NCBI GenBank assembly: GCA_009937445.1
Contig: JAACFM010000018.1
Coordinates: 1-33,899, forward strand
Reading direction: 5' to 3'
DNA from: Gammaproteobacteria bacterium
GTDB taxonomy: Bacteria; Pseudomonadota; Gammaproteobacteria; Steroidobacterales; Woeseiaceae
DNA: 33,899 nt
A program made the translations under genes and the position numbers. Below are positions 33,858-33,899 of this stretch, in pieces (within the stretch, counting starts at the first letter, position 1; each line of letters starts with the position of its first letter). Under the pieces are notes generated by a model. The model made no database searches. It was not told where the DNA came from and worked only from the letters and a program-made list of their open reading frames with translations.

Positions 33858-33899
33858 TTATTCACTTGTCAGCGCCTCGCAAACGATCCGCGTAGGTTT
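33858..33899 (-). CDS. Possible C-terminal end of a minus-strand gene (partial)
   Basis: Read on the minus strand from the window edge, 13 sense codons (KPTRIVCEALTSE) are followed by TAA at 33858-33860. The location just after a hairpin suits a converging gene end, but the piece is too short to identify or prove. Confidence 0.25.
   Translation of the reverse strand, partial: KPTRIVCEALTSE

Overview
The window looks like part of a chromosome from a free-living, moderately GC-rich gammaproteobacterium. This rests on the PA0069-type radical SAM gene with an Escherichia/Pseudomonas-type LexA box, a 7Fe ferredoxin of the Azotobacter type, RsgA, FolE and MsrA, and many secreted, c-heme and outer-membrane proteins. 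A marine Woeseiaceae-like lineage would fit, but that is only an impression. I see no rRNA, tRNA, CRISPR array, prophage or insertion-sequence transposase.

Layout. 1-635: start of rsgA (cut by the window edge), divergent from a short-chain dehydrogenase (678-1367). 2930-1389 and 3587-2943 (minus): a secreted TldD-family protease, apparently with an AUU start and a Tat-lipoprotein signal, and a rhomboid protease. 5942-3688 (minus): a LemA / DUF2207 pair. 11664-6034 (minus): a five-gene operon encoding an HzsA-like di-heme beta-propeller lipoprotein, an SH3-plus-barrel protein, a barrel lipoprotein, a small DUF4266 lipoprotein and a DUF3570 barrel. 12283-17847 (plus) is the divergent partner set: a DUF1588-like mono-heme protein, a di-heme LamG lipoprotein and a Tat-exported DUF1501-like protein, closed by a strong terminator. 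These eight genes share a 618-bp regulatory gap. They look like one uncharacterised envelope redox or oxidation system.

17903-21112: a fused zinc-ribbon/methyltransferase, an HSL-type esterase and a divergent haloalkane dehalogenase. 21501-21178 (minus): fdxA, ending in a REP-like palindrome. 21502-21870 has no gene but carries two 68-nt palindromic elements. They share an 18-nt loop core exactly, have completely different perfect stems, and have identical geometry. 24018-21871 (minus): a translationally coupled SRPBCC / NUDIX / metallo-beta-lactamase operon. 24111-27051 (plus): a second rhomboid, a royal-jelly-family protein and an MscS channel, which meets a CDF metal transporter stop to stop. 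28611-28030 (minus): a secreted two-repeat hypothetical protein. 28751-29815: an SOS-type radical SAM gene with a LexA box over its promoter. 29946-33844: a TPR/TonB-C protein, msrA, folE and a strictosidine-synthase-like protein.

The strongest leads are the constant-loop/variable-stem palindromes, the eight-gene heme/barrel locus, the AUU-started Tat lipoprotein and the LexA-controlled radical SAM gene.
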